Positions 33,900 through 43,525 of a stretch of 64,000 nucleotides of DNA are shown here, one piece after another. The DNA comes from Lentzea terrae (GTDB lineage Bacteria > Actinomycetota > Actinomycetes > Mycobacteriales > Pseudonocardiaceae): assembly GCF_003265345.1 (NCBI RefSeq), contig NZ_QFWW01000020.1, forward strand, positions 311,566 through 375,565, read 5' to 3'. The translations under genes were made by a program, and so were the position numbers. The notes below the pieces were generated by a model, which worked only from the letters and a program-made list of their open reading frames with translations, was not told the DNA's origin and ran no database searches. Position 1 is the stretch's first letter. Each line of letters begins with the position of its first letter.

Positions 33900-34474
33900 G
33901 GCACCGCCCCGTATTCGACGCACGCGTCGCTCAGCCAAGCCGCGAGGTACTGGGCGAACGAGGAACGCACCAGGATCGTGAACCGGTCAGGGCCCGTCAC
34001 CTGCAGGATGATCCCGGTCCGCGCGAGCAGCGTCTGCACGCAGGTGCCGACGGGAGCCGACGACGGGTGCAGGTCGACCGAACAGCCGTGCGCCAACACG
34101 TCCCGGACGTGCGAACCCTCCAGAACGAGAGTCGTGCGCTGAGCCGACGTGTCCACGACGGAGCCCTTGAACGGCACGGCGCGCAGCGCGTCCTCGATCG
34201 GGAGCTGCAGATCGGGCGCCGCCACGACGAGGAACTCGTCCGGGCCCAGCCACAGCACCTCGACAGCACCGAACGGTCCACTGCCGGTGGTGAACGTGCA
34301 GGGAACCGACGGGAACACCACGCCGAGCGCCGAGCCGAGCGCCGCGACCGCGTCCGGGTCCGACACGCGCACGGTGAGCTGCGAGAGGAACGGCCGTTCG
34401 GAAGCGATCAGCGCGGGGGCAAAGGTCAGCCGGTCGGTCCAGGCCGCCAGCGGGCTGGTCGGGTCAGCCGTCAC
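33896..34474 (-). CDS. soxG: sarcosine oxidase gamma subunit
   Basis: This 192-residue small subunit of heterotetrameric sarcosine oxidase resembles the aminomethyltransferase (GcvT) fold. It has LWLGPDEFLVVAAPD and DTSAQRTTLVLEGSHVRDVL, with HGCSVDLHP. It probably stabilises the THF-side of the complex. The GTG at 34474 overlaps the soxA end by 11 nt; the stop overlaps sdaA. The order soxB-soxD-soxA-soxG is the usual one. Confidence 0.9.
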   Translation of the reverse strand: MTADPTSPLAAWTDRLTFAPALIASERPFLSQLTVRVSDPDAVAALGSALGVVFPSVPCTFTTGSGPFGAVEVLWLGPDEFLVVAAPDLQLPIEDALRAVPFKGSVVDTSAQRTTLVLEGSHVRDVLAHGCSVDLHPSSAPVGTCVQTLLARTGIILQVTGPDRFTILVRSSFAQYLAAWLSDACVEYGAVP

Positions 34475-37298
34475 GACGGGCTCCTTCCTTGTCGTACAGC
34501 ACGGAATCGGTGACGGTGACCGGCACCAGTGAGTCGTCGACGGGCACATAGAGCGTTTCGCCGATGCGCTCGTGGCCAGACCGCACCAGCGCCAGCGCGA
34601 ACGTGCGTCCCAAAGCCGCGCTGGGGTAGCTGGAGGTGACGTGCCCGAGCATGCGGACCGGCGGCTCCGGCAACCGGTCGGTCTCGACGATCTGCGAGCC
34701 CTCCGGCAGCAGGACAGACGGATCAACGGGCAGAAGCCCGACCAACTGTTTGCGGTCCGTGCGGTTGTTCTCCGCGCGGGCGAACGAGCGCTTGCCGATG
34801 AAGTCCGGCTTCTTCTTGGACACCGCCCACGACATGCCCAGGTCCTGCGGGGTGACCGTCGCGTCGGTCTCCTGGCCGATGATCGGATAGCCCTTCTCGG
34901 CCCGGAGCACGTGCATGGTCTCGGTGCCGTACGGCGTGATCCCGTACACGGCGCCCGCCGCCATGAGCGCCTCCCACACGGCGAGGCCGTGCCAGGCGGT
35001 CACGTTGATCTCGTAGGCCAGCTCACCGGAGAAGCTGATCCGGCACACCCGCGCGGGCACGCCGGCCACCTCGGTGTCGTGCCACGTCATGAACTCGAAC
35101 GCCTCGTTGCTGACGTCCAGCGAAGGAGCCACGGCGGCGAGCACGTCGCGGGACCGCGGGCCCACCAACGGGATCGTGGCCCAGTGCTCGGTCACCGAGG
35201 TGCAGTGCACGTCGAGGTGCGGCCACTCCGTCTGCAGCCACTCCTCCATCCAGTCGAGGATCTTCGCGGCGTTGCCCGTCGTCGTGGTGACCAGGTAACG
35301 CTCCTCGCCGACCCGGATCACGGTGCCGTCGTCGATCACCATGCCGTCGACGCCGCACATGACGCCGTAGCGGATCTTGCCGACCTTGAGCGTGCTCATC
35401 ATGTTCGTGTAGAGCATGTCCAGGAACTTGCCGGCGTCGCTGCCCTGCAGGTCGATCTTGCCCAGCGTCGAGCCGTCCATCATGCCGACGCTCTCCCGCG
35501 TCGCCTGGCACTCGCGCAGCACGGCCGCGTGCAGGTCCTCCCCCGGCTGCGGGTAGTACCAGGGCCGCTTCCACTGGCCGACGTCCTCGAACAGCGCTCC
35601 GTGCTCGACGTGCCACGGGTGGATCGCCGTCACGCGCACCGGGTCGTGCAGCTCGCCGCGGTCACGGCCGGCCAGCGCCGCGAACGACACCGACGTGTAG
35701 GGCGGGCGGAACGTCGTCGGCCGCTGGTCGGCGAGCTCGACGCCCAACGCCTCCGCGACGATGCCCGCCGCGATCATGCCGGACGTCTTGCCCTGGTCGT
35801 GCGCCGTGCCGATGGTCGTGTAGCGCTTGATGTGCTCCAACGAGCGCAGCCCGGCACCGGTCGCCCGCAGCACGTCCGAGACGGTCGCATCCCGTTGCAG
35901 GTCGACAAAACTGGAGTCCTCAGCACCAGGAACGCGCCACAGCACCAGGCCGGACCGTGCCGTGCACCGCGAGTCCGAGGTCGGCAGCGGAACCTGGCCG
36001 CTCGGCGTGAACCCGGCGGCGATCGCGGCCGCGGCACCGGCATTGCGTCCTTGCCGCGCGCACGCCGTCAGGTCCAGCTCACCGGTCGCCGAACCCGCGA
36101 CGCGAACGGTCTCCAACTCCTCGCCCGGCACGAACGCACCGAGCTCGGAGTCGTACCGCAGCTTGCCGCGGGCCTGGCTGAACAGGCTCACCACCGGGTT
36201 CCAGCCACCCGACACCAGCAGCGTGTCGCACACGACGGTGTCCGCGTGCCCGGAACCGAGCGGAGCGACGTGCACGTCGGTCACGCGCCCGGACCCCTCG
36301 GTGCCCGTCACCACGTGCCCGGCGCGCACCTCGATGCCACGGGCCGCGCACTCGGTGGCGAGCCGCGAAGGTGCCGAAGCACGGGCGTCGACGATCAGCG
36401 GAATGTCCACACCGGACTCGGCGAGGTCGATCGCCGCGCAGTACGCGCTGTCGTTGGTGGTGAACACGACCGCACGCGAACCGGGCAGCACGCCGTAGCG
36501 GTGCCGGAACGTGCGGGCGGACGACGCCAGCATGATGCCGGGCCGGTCGTTGTCGGCGAACACCACCGGACGTTCGTGGGCACCGGTGGCGAGCACGGTC
36601 TGCCTGGTCCTGATCCGCCAGACCCGCTGCCGCGCAACCGAAGCAGGCGCGGCAAACCCGAGGTGGTCGGTGCGCTTCTGCAGCGCCAGCACGAACCCGT
36701 CCTGGTACATGCCGAACGCCGTGGTGCGCTCCAGCACCAGCACACCCGGCGTGCTCTTCAGCTCGGCGACGACGTCGGCCACCCACTCGGCGGACGGCCG
36801 GTCGTCGAGGTACTCGTCCACGCCCAGCAGCGCACCGCCGGCCTGGTTCTGCTCGTCGACCAGCACCACTCGCGCACCACTGCGAGCAGCGGTCAGCGCC
36901 GCCACCAGACCAGCCGGGCCGGCCCCCACGACCAGCACGTCGCAGTGCTCGTGCTTGGCGTCGTACCGCGCGGGATCAGGCTCGTTCGCCAACCGGCCCT
37001 GCCCGGCCAGCCCGCGTGCCACCAGACCGTCGTAGAGCTCCACGGTCGTCGCGAGCAGCATGGGCTCGGGGAACGGCGCCTCGATCTGCACCAGCGACGT
37101 CGGGTCTTCGGAGCCCGCCGCGACGATCCCGCGCGGCCGGCCCAGCTTCACGCTGCTGCCGACCTCGTGGACGCCGTTGGCGAGCAGCGCCGACGCCAGC
37201 GTGTCGCCGGGGTGGCCGGTGTAGGACTGGCCGTTGAAGGTGAAGCGCAGCACGGTGTTGCGGTCGATCGCGCCACCGGTAGGAGTGCGGTAGTTCAT
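34464..37298 (-). CDS. soxA: sarcosine oxidase alpha subunit
   Basis: This is the 944-residue large subunit. The N-terminal region binds NAD (VVGAGPAGLVAALTAARSGA at about residues 123-142) and includes a Fer2-like start (FTFNGQSYTGHPGDTLASAL). The C-terminal 380 residues form a GcvT-like THF-binding domain with TPYGTETMHVLRAEKGYPII. The complex oxidises sarcosine to glycine and passes the methyl group as methylene to THF, or releases formaldehyde. Its ATG overlaps soxD by 4 nt. Confidence 0.95.
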   Translation of the reverse strand: MNYRTPTGGAIDRNTVLRFTFNGQSYTGHPGDTLASALLANGVHEVGSSVKLGRPRGIVAAGSEDPTSLVQIEAPFPEPMLLATTVELYDGLVARGLAGQGRLANEPDPARYDAKHEHCDVLVVGAGPAGLVAALTAARSGARVVLVDEQNQAGGALLGVDEYLDDRPSAEWVADVVAELKSTPGVLVLERTTAFGMYQDGFVLALQKRTDHLGFAAPASVARQRVWRIRTRQTVLATGAHERPVVFADNDRPGIMLASSARTFRHRYGVLPGSRAVVFTTNDSAYCAAIDLAESGVDIPLIVDARASAPSRLATECAARGIEVRAGHVVTGTEGSGRVTDVHVAPLGSGHADTVVCDTLLVSGGWNPVVSLFSQARGKLRYDSELGAFVPGEELETVRVAGSATGELDLTACARQGRNAGAAAAIAAGFTPSGQVPLPTSDSRCTARSGLVLWRVPGAEDSSFVDLQRDATVSDVLRATGAGLRSLEHIKRYTTIGTAHDQGKTSGMIAAGIVAEALGVELADQRPTTFRPPYTSVSFAALAGRDRGELHDPVRVTAIHPWHVEHGALFEDVGQWKRPWYYPQPGEDLHAAVLRECQATRESVGMMDGSTLGKIDLQGSDAGKFLDMLYTNMMSTLKVGKIRYGVMCGVDGMVIDDGTVIRVGEERYLVTTTTGNAAKILDWMEEWLQTEWPHLDVHCTSVTEHWATIPLVGPRSRDVLAAVAPSLDVSNEAFEFMTWHDTEVAGVPARVCRISFSGELAYEINVTAWHGLAVWEALMAAGAVYGITPYGTETMHVLRAEKGYPIIGQETDATVTPQDLGMSWAVSKKKPDFIGKRSFARAENNRTDRKQLVGLLPVDPSVLLPEGSQIVETDRLPEPPVRMLGHVTSSYPSAALGRTFALALVRSGHERIGETLYVPVDDSLVPVTVTDSVLYDKEGARRDG

Positions 37299-37576
37299 GC
37301 GGTCACCTCGGGCATCGGCTCGCCCACGCGGTAGACGGCCAGCAGGTCGTGGGAGCGGGTGTCGCGCACGGCGTTGAACCACCGCCGGCACCCGGCGTTG
37401 TGGCTCCAGCGCTCGGCGAACGGGCCGCTCGGGTTGTCCCGGAAGAACACGTACTGCGCCCATTCCTCGTCGCTCAGCGCGGACGGGTCGTCCGGGTACG
37501 CGACGTGGGCCTGGCCGCCGTAGTGGAACTCCGCTTCCTCGCGCGGCCCGCACCACGGACACGGGATGAGTTGCAT
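37295..37576 (-). CDS. soxD: sarcosine oxidase delta subunit
   Basis: This 93-residue zinc-binding subunit carries the ligands C6 and C9 (IPCPWCG), H59 and C63 (WSHNAGCRRWF), the positions known for SoxD. It lies 12 nt after soxB and overlaps soxA. The role is structural within the heterotetramer. Confidence 0.94.
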   Translation of the reverse strand: MQLIPCPWCGPREEAEFHYGGQAHVAYPDDPSALSDEEWAQYVFFRDNPSGPFAERWSHNAGCRRWFNAVRDTRSHDLLAVYRVGEPMPEVTA

Positions 37577-37588
37577 CGTCAGCTCCTA

Positions 37589-38827
37589 CTAGTGGGCCAC
37601 GGCGGCGGCGCCGTGCTCGTCGACGAGGGCGCCGGTGGTGAAGCGCTCGAGGGTGAACGGCTCGTTGTACTGGTGCGGCTTGTCGTGCGCGATGGTGTGC
37701 GCGAAGCAGTCGCCGACACCGGGCGTGGCCTTGAACCCGCCGGTCCCCCAGCCGCAGTTCAGGTACAGCCCGCCGACCGGGGTGAGACCGACGATCGGCG
37801 AGGCGTCCGGCGAGACGTCCACGATGCCGGCCCACGTCCGCAGCAGATGGGCGCGAGCGAAGACCGGGAACAGCTCCAGCGCCGCCGACATCTGCTGCTC
37901 GATGATGTGGAACGAACCGCGCTGGCCGTACCCGTTGTAGCTGTCGATGCCCGCGCCCATCACCAGCTCTCCCTTGTGCGCCTGGGAGACATACACGTGC
38001 ACGGCGTTCGACATCACGACGGTCGGGTGCACGGGCTCGAGCAGCTCGGAGACCAGCGCCTGCAACGGGTGCGAGGCGAGCGGCAGCCGCAGGCCGACCA
38101 TCGCGGCGAGCACCGAGCTGTGCCCGGCGGCGCACAGGGCAACGCGACCAGCAGCGATCCGGCCGCGCGAAGTCTCGACCGCGGTGATCCGGCCACCAGC
38201 GGTCTCCAGCCCGGTCACCTCGCAGTTCTGGATCAGGTCGACGCCCATCGCGTGCGCGGCCCGTGCGTAGCCCCACGCCACGTAGTCGTGCTTCGCGATG
38301 CCCGCACGCGGCTGGTACGTCGCGCCCAGCACGGGGTAGCGGACGTCCTGCGAGACGTTGACGATCGGGCAGATCTCCTTGACCCCGGCCGGATCCACCC
38401 ACTCCGCGTCGATCCCGTTGAGCCGGTTGGCGTTGACCCGCCGGATGCTGTCCCGCACGTCCTGCAGGCTGTGCGCGAGGTTCAGCACGCCGCGCTGGTC
38501 GAACAGGATCGGGTAGCCGAGGTCGTCCTCCAGGCCCTCCCAGAGCTTCAGCGAGTGCTCGTAGATGCCGGAGCTCTCGTCCCACAGGTAGTTGGACCGG
38601 ATGATCGTGGTGTTGCGGGCCATGTTGCCGCCGGCCAGCCACCCCTTCTCCAGCACCGCGACGTTCGTGATGCCGTGGACCTTGGCGAGGTAGTAGGCGG
38701 TGGCGAGGCCGTGCCCTCCGCCGCCGACGATCACGACGTCGTAGGAGGCCTTCGGTTCCGGGTTCTCCCACAGGAAGTCCGGGTGCTCGGGCAGGTGTGC
38801 CCCAGGTGGTTGGGCCGGGCTGGTCAT
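37589..38827 (-). CDS. soxB: sarcosine oxidase beta subunit
   Basis: This 412-residue FAD-binding catalytic subunit has the dinucleotide motif VVIVGGGGHGLATAYYLA at residues 31-48. It likely carries covalent FMN on a His in GIAKHDYVAWGYA (H180). The ATG at 38827 is preferred because GGAGG lies 8 nt upstream; earlier in-frame starts would place the candidate operator at 38862 inside the gene. It is the first gene of soxBDAG-sdaA-pabB, about 7.5 kb. Divergent to it stands the GntR/FCD regulator. Confidence 0.94.
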   Translation of the reverse strand: MTSPAQPPGAHLPEHPDFLWENPEPKASYDVVIVGGGGHGLATAYYLAKVHGITNVAVLEKGWLAGGNMARNTTIIRSNYLWDESSGIYEHSLKLWEGLEDDLGYPILFDQRGVLNLAHSLQDVRDSIRRVNANRLNGIDAEWVDPAGVKEICPIVNVSQDVRYPVLGATYQPRAGIAKHDYVAWGYARAAHAMGVDLIQNCEVTGLETAGGRITAVETSRGRIAAGRVALCAAGHSSVLAAMVGLRLPLASHPLQALVSELLEPVHPTVVMSNAVHVYVSQAHKGELVMGAGIDSYNGYGQRGSFHIIEQQMSAALELFPVFARAHLLRTWAGIVDVSPDASPIVGLTPVGGLYLNCGWGTGGFKATPGVGDCFAHTIAHDKPHQYNEPFTLERFTTGALVDEHGAAAVAH

Positions 38828-38861
38828 CCGCGACGCCTCCAGCGGGATCGACTGGTCGACT

Positions 38862-38875
38862 ACTGGTATATCAGT
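38862..38875. promoter_or_regulatory. candidate GntR/FCD operator between soxB and the regulator gene
   Basis: ACTGGTATATCAGT is a near-perfect palindrome (two mismatched positions in one symmetric pair) in the 69-bp divergent region. Its TATATCAGT half recurs before purU. Confidence 0.6.
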
Positions 38876-38896
38876 TTGCATAGTACAGTAGGTCAC

Positions 38897-39550
38897 ATGA
38901 ACGTCAACGTCGAGCCTTCCGGTGGGTCACTCACTGACCTGGCCTACCTGCTGCTGCGCGATCGCCTGGTGATGCTGGAGATCAAGCCGGGTGAACCCAT
39001 CAACGAGGACCGGCTGCGCACCGAGTTCAGCGTCGGCCGCACCCCGATCCGCGAGGCGTTGAAGCGCCTGGAGCAGGAACGGCTCGTCGTCGCCTACCCG
39101 CGCCGCGGCACGTTCGCCACCGACGTGAACATCTCCGACCTCTCCCACATCTCCGAGGTGCGCAGGACGCTGGAACCGCTCGCCGCCTCCGCCGCCGCCG
39201 AACGGGCCACAGCAGAAGACCGCGCCGCGCTGACCGAACTGCGCTCGAAACTCGACACGACGGCGCCGTCGGGAGACAACACGGAACTCCTCCGCGCCGA
39301 CGTCGGTGTGCACCGCGCGATCTACCGGTGCGTGCACAACCCGTTCCTCGAAGACACCCTGGTCTCCTACGACAACCTCGCCACCCGCATCTGGTGCGTG
39401 TTCCTGCCGCGACTGTCCGGAATGGCCGGTCACGTCGACGAGCACGTCCCGCTGCTCACCGCGATCATCGAGGGTGATGCCAAGAAGGCCGGCGAGCTCG
39501 CGGCCCAGCACGTCATCGGGTTCGAACGCGCCATTCGCGCGCTCATCTGA
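38897..39550 (+). CDS. GntR-family regulator with FCD domain (sarcosine/one-carbon operon)
   Basis: This 217-residue regulator has a winged helix at about residues 12-78 (LRTEFSVGRTPIREALKRLE and PRRGTFATDV) and an all-helical FCD ligand domain with the metal residues D in ADVGVHRAIY and His in GHVDEHVPLL and QHVIGFERA. It diverges from soxB and ends 2 nt from the convergent molybdoenzyme gene. It likely responds to sarcosine, dimethylglycine or glycine and controls the sox and purU operons. Confidence 0.88.
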   Translation: MNVNVEPSGGSLTDLAYLLLRDRLVMLEIKPGEPINEDRLRTEFSVGRTPIREALKRLEQERLVVAYPRRGTFATDVNISDLSHISEVRRTLEPLAASAAAERATAEDRAALTELRSKLDTTAPSGDNTELLRADVGVHRAIYRCVHNPFLEDTLVSYDNLATRIWCVFLPRLSGMAGHVDEHVPLLTAIIEGDAKKAGELAAQHVIGFERAIRALI

Positions 39551-39552
39551 GC

Positions 39553-41817
39553 TCACGGCCGTTCCAGCCGGATGACCACGGCCTTCGAGACCGGGGTGTT
39601 CGAGCCGTCGGCCACGGATCGCAGCGGCACCAACGCGTTCGCCTCCGGGTAGTAGGCCGCCGCACAGCCGCGCGGCGTCGGGAAGGCGACCACGCGGAAC
39701 CCGCGTGCCCAGCGCTCCTCGCCGTCGAACTCGGACACGATGTCCACCAGGTCGCCGTCGGCGAACCCCGCGTCCTCGATGTCCTGCTGGTGCACGAGAA
39801 CCACGCGACGGGCGTTCTCGATGCCGCGATAACGGTCGGACAGTCCGTAGATCGTCGTGTTGTACTGGTCGTGGCTGCGCAGGGTCTGCAGCAGCAACCT
39901 GCCGGGCGGCACCTCGATCAGCTCGACGGTGTTGACGGTGAAGTTCGCTTTCCCCGTCCGCGTCTGGAACTCAAGGCTGTCGCGCGGCGGATGCGGCAGC
40001 ACGAACCCGTCCGGCTCGCGGACCCGCCGGTTGTAGTCGTGGCAACCGGGCACGACCCGCGCGATGCGGTCGCGCACGAGGTCGTAGTTCTGCTCGAAGC
40101 TCGCCCACGGCACCGGGTGGTCGTTGCCCAGCAACGCCGAAGCGAGCCGGCACACGATCGCCACCTCGGACAACAGGTGTGGCGACGCGGGCTTGAGCCG
40201 TCCGCGCGAGGAGTGCACAACTGACATCGAGTCCTCGACGCTGACGAACTGCTCCCCCGCCGCCTGCACATCACGTTCGGTGCGGCCCAGCGTCGGCAGG
40301 ATCAACGCCGTCCGGCCCGCGACCACGTGCGACCGGTTGAGCTTCGTCGACACCTGCACGGTCAGGGCAAGACCGCGCAGAGCACGTTCGGTCGCCTCGG
40401 TGTCCGGTGTGGCAGAAGCGAAGTTGCCGCCCACCGCCACCAGAGCACGGACAGTCCCCTCGTGCATCCCGTGCAACGCCTCGACGACGTCGAAGCCGTG
40501 CCAGCGCGGCACCGGCACGCCGAACTCCTGCTCCAGCGCGGCGAGGAACGACTCGGGCATCTTCTCCCAGATGCCCATCGTGCGGTCGCCCTGGACGTTG
40601 GAGTGGCCGCGAACCGGGCACACCCCGGCGCCCGGCTTGCCGATCATCCCGCGCATCAGCAGCACGTTGACCACCTCGCGGATGGTCGGCACCGCCTGCT
40701 TGTGCTGCGTGAGCCCCATCGCCCAGCACGCCACCACGCGCTCGGCCGAGCCGATCATGTCCGCGATCCGCTCGATCTGCTCCCGCGGCAATCCGGAAGC
40801 GCGTTCAGTGAGCTCCCAGTCGATGTCCTGCGCGGCGAACTCGGCGAACCCGTGCGTGTACCGGGCCACGAACTCGTGGTCGACCGCATCGGCCTTCAGC
40901 AACAACCCCGAGATCGCCTTGAACAGCGCGAGATCGCCACCGAGCCGGATCTGCGCGAACTCGTCGGCCAACGCCGTGCCGTCGCCGAGCACGCCCCGGA
41001 CGTTCTGCGGGTTCTTGAACTTCAGCAACCCCGCTTCCGGCAACGGGTTCACCGCGATGATCTTCCCGCCGCGTTGCTTGACCGTCTCCAGCGACGCCAG
41101 CATGCGCGGGTGGTTCGTGCCGGGGTTCTGCCCGATCACGAGCACCAGGTCCGCGTGCTCCAGATCGTCCAGCGACACCGAACCCTTGCCGATGCCGATC
41201 GTCTCGACGAGTGCCGAGCCGGACGACTCGTGGCACATGTTCGAGCAGTCCGGCAGGTTGTTGGTGCCGAACGAACGCACCAGCAACTGGTAGAGGAACG
41301 CGGCCTCGTTGCTGGTCCGGCCCGAGGTGTAGAACGCAGCCGCATCCGGGCTGGGCAACGCACTCAACTCAGCAGCAATCAGGTTGAACGCGTCGTCCCA
41401 GCTGATCGGCCGGTAGTGGTCGTCGCCGGGCAGCCGGACCATCGGCTCGGTCAGCCTGCCCTGCTGACCGAGCCAGTAGTCGGTCTTCTCCTCCAGCGAG
41501 GACAACGAGTGCTGAGCGAAGAACTCCGGTCCGATCCGCCGCGTGGTGGCCTCTTCCGCAACGGCTTTCGCACCGTTCTCGCAGAACTCCGCGAGCTTGC
41601 GGTGGCCCTGCGGATCGGGCCACGCGCAGCCGGGGCAGTCGAACCCGTTGTGCTGGTTGAGCAGGGGCAGGGTCCGCACGGAGCGGACCACGCCCATCTG
41701 CTCCCAGCTGCGGCCGAGCGAGACGAGGACCCCGGTGACCCCGGCCGCCGAACGGCCGGGCGCACCCACCTCCAGGTCGTTCTCGTCGACGTCCCGCTCG
41801 GGAGCGCGGCGACCCAT
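39553..41817 (-). CDS. FdhF/YdeP-family molybdopterin oxidoreductase
   Basis: This 754-residue molybdopterin oxidoreductase of the FdhF/YdeP type has FDCPGCAWPDPQGH near residue 60, NMCHESSG, the MGD-binding VLVIGQNPGTNHPRM, CPVRGHSNVQGDRTMGI and a C-terminal molydop-binding domain. It has no N-terminal 4Fe-4S ferredoxin extension. The start overlaps the BCCT stop by 1 nt, so it belongs to the betaine operon, where formate is an end product of C1 oxidation. Formate oxidation is therefore plausible, but YdeP homologues are not proven formate dehydrogenases and the electron acceptor is unknown. No fdhD or cofactor gene is nearby. Confidence 0.82.
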   Translation of the reverse strand: MGRRAPERDVDENDLEVGAPGRSAAGVTGVLVSLGRSWEQMGVVRSVRTLPLLNQHNGFDCPGCAWPDPQGHRKLAEFCENGAKAVAEEATTRRIGPEFFAQHSLSSLEEKTDYWLGQQGRLTEPMVRLPGDDHYRPISWDDAFNLIAAELSALPSPDAAAFYTSGRTSNEAAFLYQLLVRSFGTNNLPDCSNMCHESSGSALVETIGIGKGSVSLDDLEHADLVLVIGQNPGTNHPRMLASLETVKQRGGKIIAVNPLPEAGLLKFKNPQNVRGVLGDGTALADEFAQIRLGGDLALFKAISGLLLKADAVDHEFVARYTHGFAEFAAQDIDWELTERASGLPREQIERIADMIGSAERVVACWAMGLTQHKQAVPTIREVVNVLLMRGMIGKPGAGVCPVRGHSNVQGDRTMGIWEKMPESFLAALEQEFGVPVPRWHGFDVVEALHGMHEGTVRALVAVGGNFASATPDTEATERALRGLALTVQVSTKLNRSHVVAGRTALILPTLGRTERDVQAAGEQFVSVEDSMSVVHSSRGRLKPASPHLLSEVAIVCRLASALLGNDHPVPWASFEQNYDLVRDRIARVVPGCHDYNRRVREPDGFVLPHPPRDSLEFQTRTGKANFTVNTVELIEVPPGRLLLQTLRSHDQYNTTIYGLSDRYRGIENARRVVLVHQQDIEDAGFADGDLVDIVSEFDGEERWARGFRVVAFPTPRGCAAAYYPEANALVPLRSVADGSNTPVSKAVVIRLERP

Positions 41818-43520
41818 CAGGTCTTCTCCTCCAGCACCACCGGCTCCACGACCTTGCCGTGCCCGTTGCTCGTGGTCTTGGCCGGCGTCGGCGCCACCTG
41901 CAGGCAGAAGTCGCCGTCGAACTCCTCGTTGCCCGCCACCACGGCCTGCTCGACGATCTCCACGGCGTGCTTCTCCCGCAGCACCATCGGGTCGCTGCGC
42001 AGGTCCTTGGCCAGCGCCACGCACAGCACGACCATGACGACCGCGAACGGTGCCGCCGCGATGATCGTGAGGTTCTGCAGGCCGGTCAACGCGGTCGCGC
42101 CGCCACCACCGACCAGCAGCATGACCGCGGCCACGCCACCCGTTGCCACACCCCAGAACACCACCAACCGGCGATGCGGTTCGATGGCACCGCGCTGCGA
42201 CAACGTGCCCATCACCAGCGAAGCCGCGTCGGCACCGGAGACGAAGAAGATGCCCACGAGCACCATCACGATCACCCCGGCGACGGACGCCAGCGGGAAC
42301 TGCTCGAGCACACCGAACAGCTGCGACTCCGGGTTCGCCGCACCGGCCAGGTCAGTACCGGAGCGCTGCAACGTGATCGCGGTACCGCCCATGATCGTGA
42401 ACCAGATCAAACTCACCACCGACGGCACCAGGATCACGCCGCTGACGAACTGCTTGATCGTCCGGCCGCGGCTGATGCGGGCGATGAACATGCCGACGAA
42501 CGGGGTCCACGAGATCCACCAGGCCCAGTAGAAGATCGTCCACCCGGACAGCCAGGTCTCCATGGCCTCGCCGCCGGACGCACCGGACCGGGAGATCATC
42601 TCGCCCATGTCGCGGAAGTAGTCGCCGATCGCCGCGGGCACCAGGTTGAGGATCAGCACTGTCGGCCCGACCACGAACAGGAACACTGCCAGCACGGTCG
42701 CCAGCACCATGTTGATGTTCGACAGCCACTGGATGCCCTTGGCCACACCGGACACGGCCGACGCCACGAACGCGACGGTCAGCACGGCGATGATGCCGAT
42801 CAGCACGCCGACACCGGGGTTCTCGGCGACGAACCCGCCCGCCTTCAACCCGCTGCCGATCTGCAGCGCGCCGAGGCCGAGCGAGGCCGCCGACCCGAAC
42901 AGGGTCGCGAAGATCGCCAGGATGTCGATCAACCGGCCGAGCGGGCCCTCGGACACGCGGTCACCGAACAGCGGCGCGAACGCGGCACTGATCAGCTGCT
43001 TGCGGCCGCGGCGGAACGTGCCGTACGCGATCGCCAGACCCACGACCGCGTAGATCGACCACGGGTGGATCGCCCAGTGGAACAACGAGGTCGCCATCGC
43101 GGTCTCGACCGCCGCGTCCGTGCCGCCCTGCACCGTGCCCGGTGGTGGCTTCACGAAGTGCGACAACGGTTCCGCGACGCCGTAGAACATCAGGCCGATG
43201 CCCATGCCGGCGCTGAACATCATCGCGACCCAGGAGACCGTGCGGAACTCCGGCCGTTCGCCGTCGTGGCCGAGCGGGATCCGGCCGTAGCGGCTGAACG
43301 CCAGCCACACGGCGAAGATCACGAACCCGGTCGCGGCGGTGAGGAACGCCCAGCCGGCGTTGCGGATGACCCAGCCCAGGACGGCGGTCGACACGCTGCC
43401 GAGGCTCGCGGTGCCGAGGATGCCCCAGGCGAGGAACGCCCCGGCGACGACCGCGGACAGGGTGAACACCACTTTGTCGGTGTGTGTTCTCGTGGTGGGA
43501 AGGAACTTCTGTTCGGGCAT
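41817..43520 (-). CDS. BCCT-family betaine/carnitine/choline transporter
   Basis: This 567-residue secondary transporter has twelve helices. The tryptophan-rich substrate segment FYWAWWISWTPFVGMFIARI and the preceding glycine-rich MMFSAGMGIGLMFYG (the M-G-x-G-x-G stretch) are hallmarks of BCCT carriers. The C-terminal tail after the last helix is short, which suggests a catabolic rather than an osmosensing role. The ATG lies 5 nt after the Rieske stop, with GGTGG as ribosome-binding site. Glycine betaine is the probable substrate. Confidence 0.93.
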   Translation of the reverse strand: MPEQKFLPTTRTHTDKVVFTLSAVVAGAFLAWGILGTASLGSVSTAVLGWVIRNAGWAFLTAATGFVIFAVWLAFSRYGRIPLGHDGERPEFRTVSWVAMMFSAGMGIGLMFYGVAEPLSHFVKPPPGTVQGGTDAAVETAMATSLFHWAIHPWSIYAVVGLAIAYGTFRRGRKQLISAAFAPLFGDRVSEGPLGRLIDILAIFATLFGSAASLGLGALQIGSGLKAGGFVAENPGVGVLIGIIAVLTVAFVASAVSGVAKGIQWLSNINMVLATVLAVFLFVVGPTVLILNLVPAAIGDYFRDMGEMISRSGASGGEAMETWLSGWTIFYWAWWISWTPFVGMFIARISRGRTIKQFVSGVILVPSVVSLIWFTIMGGTAITLQRSGTDLAGAANPESQLFGVLEQFPLASVAGVIVMVLVGIFFVSGADAASLVMGTLSQRGAIEPHRRLVVFWGVATGGVAAVMLLVGGGGATALTGLQNLTIIAAAPFAVVMVVLCVALAKDLRSDPMVLREKHAVEIVEQAVVAGNEEFDGDFCLQVAPTPAKTTSNGHGKVVEPVVLEEKT

Positions 43521-43525
43521 GGCTG

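Noticed and set aside
39553..41817. Naming this gene a definite formate dehydrogenase
   Set aside because: The protein is of the FdhF/YdeP subgroup without the ferredoxin extension; substrate evidence is only contextual.
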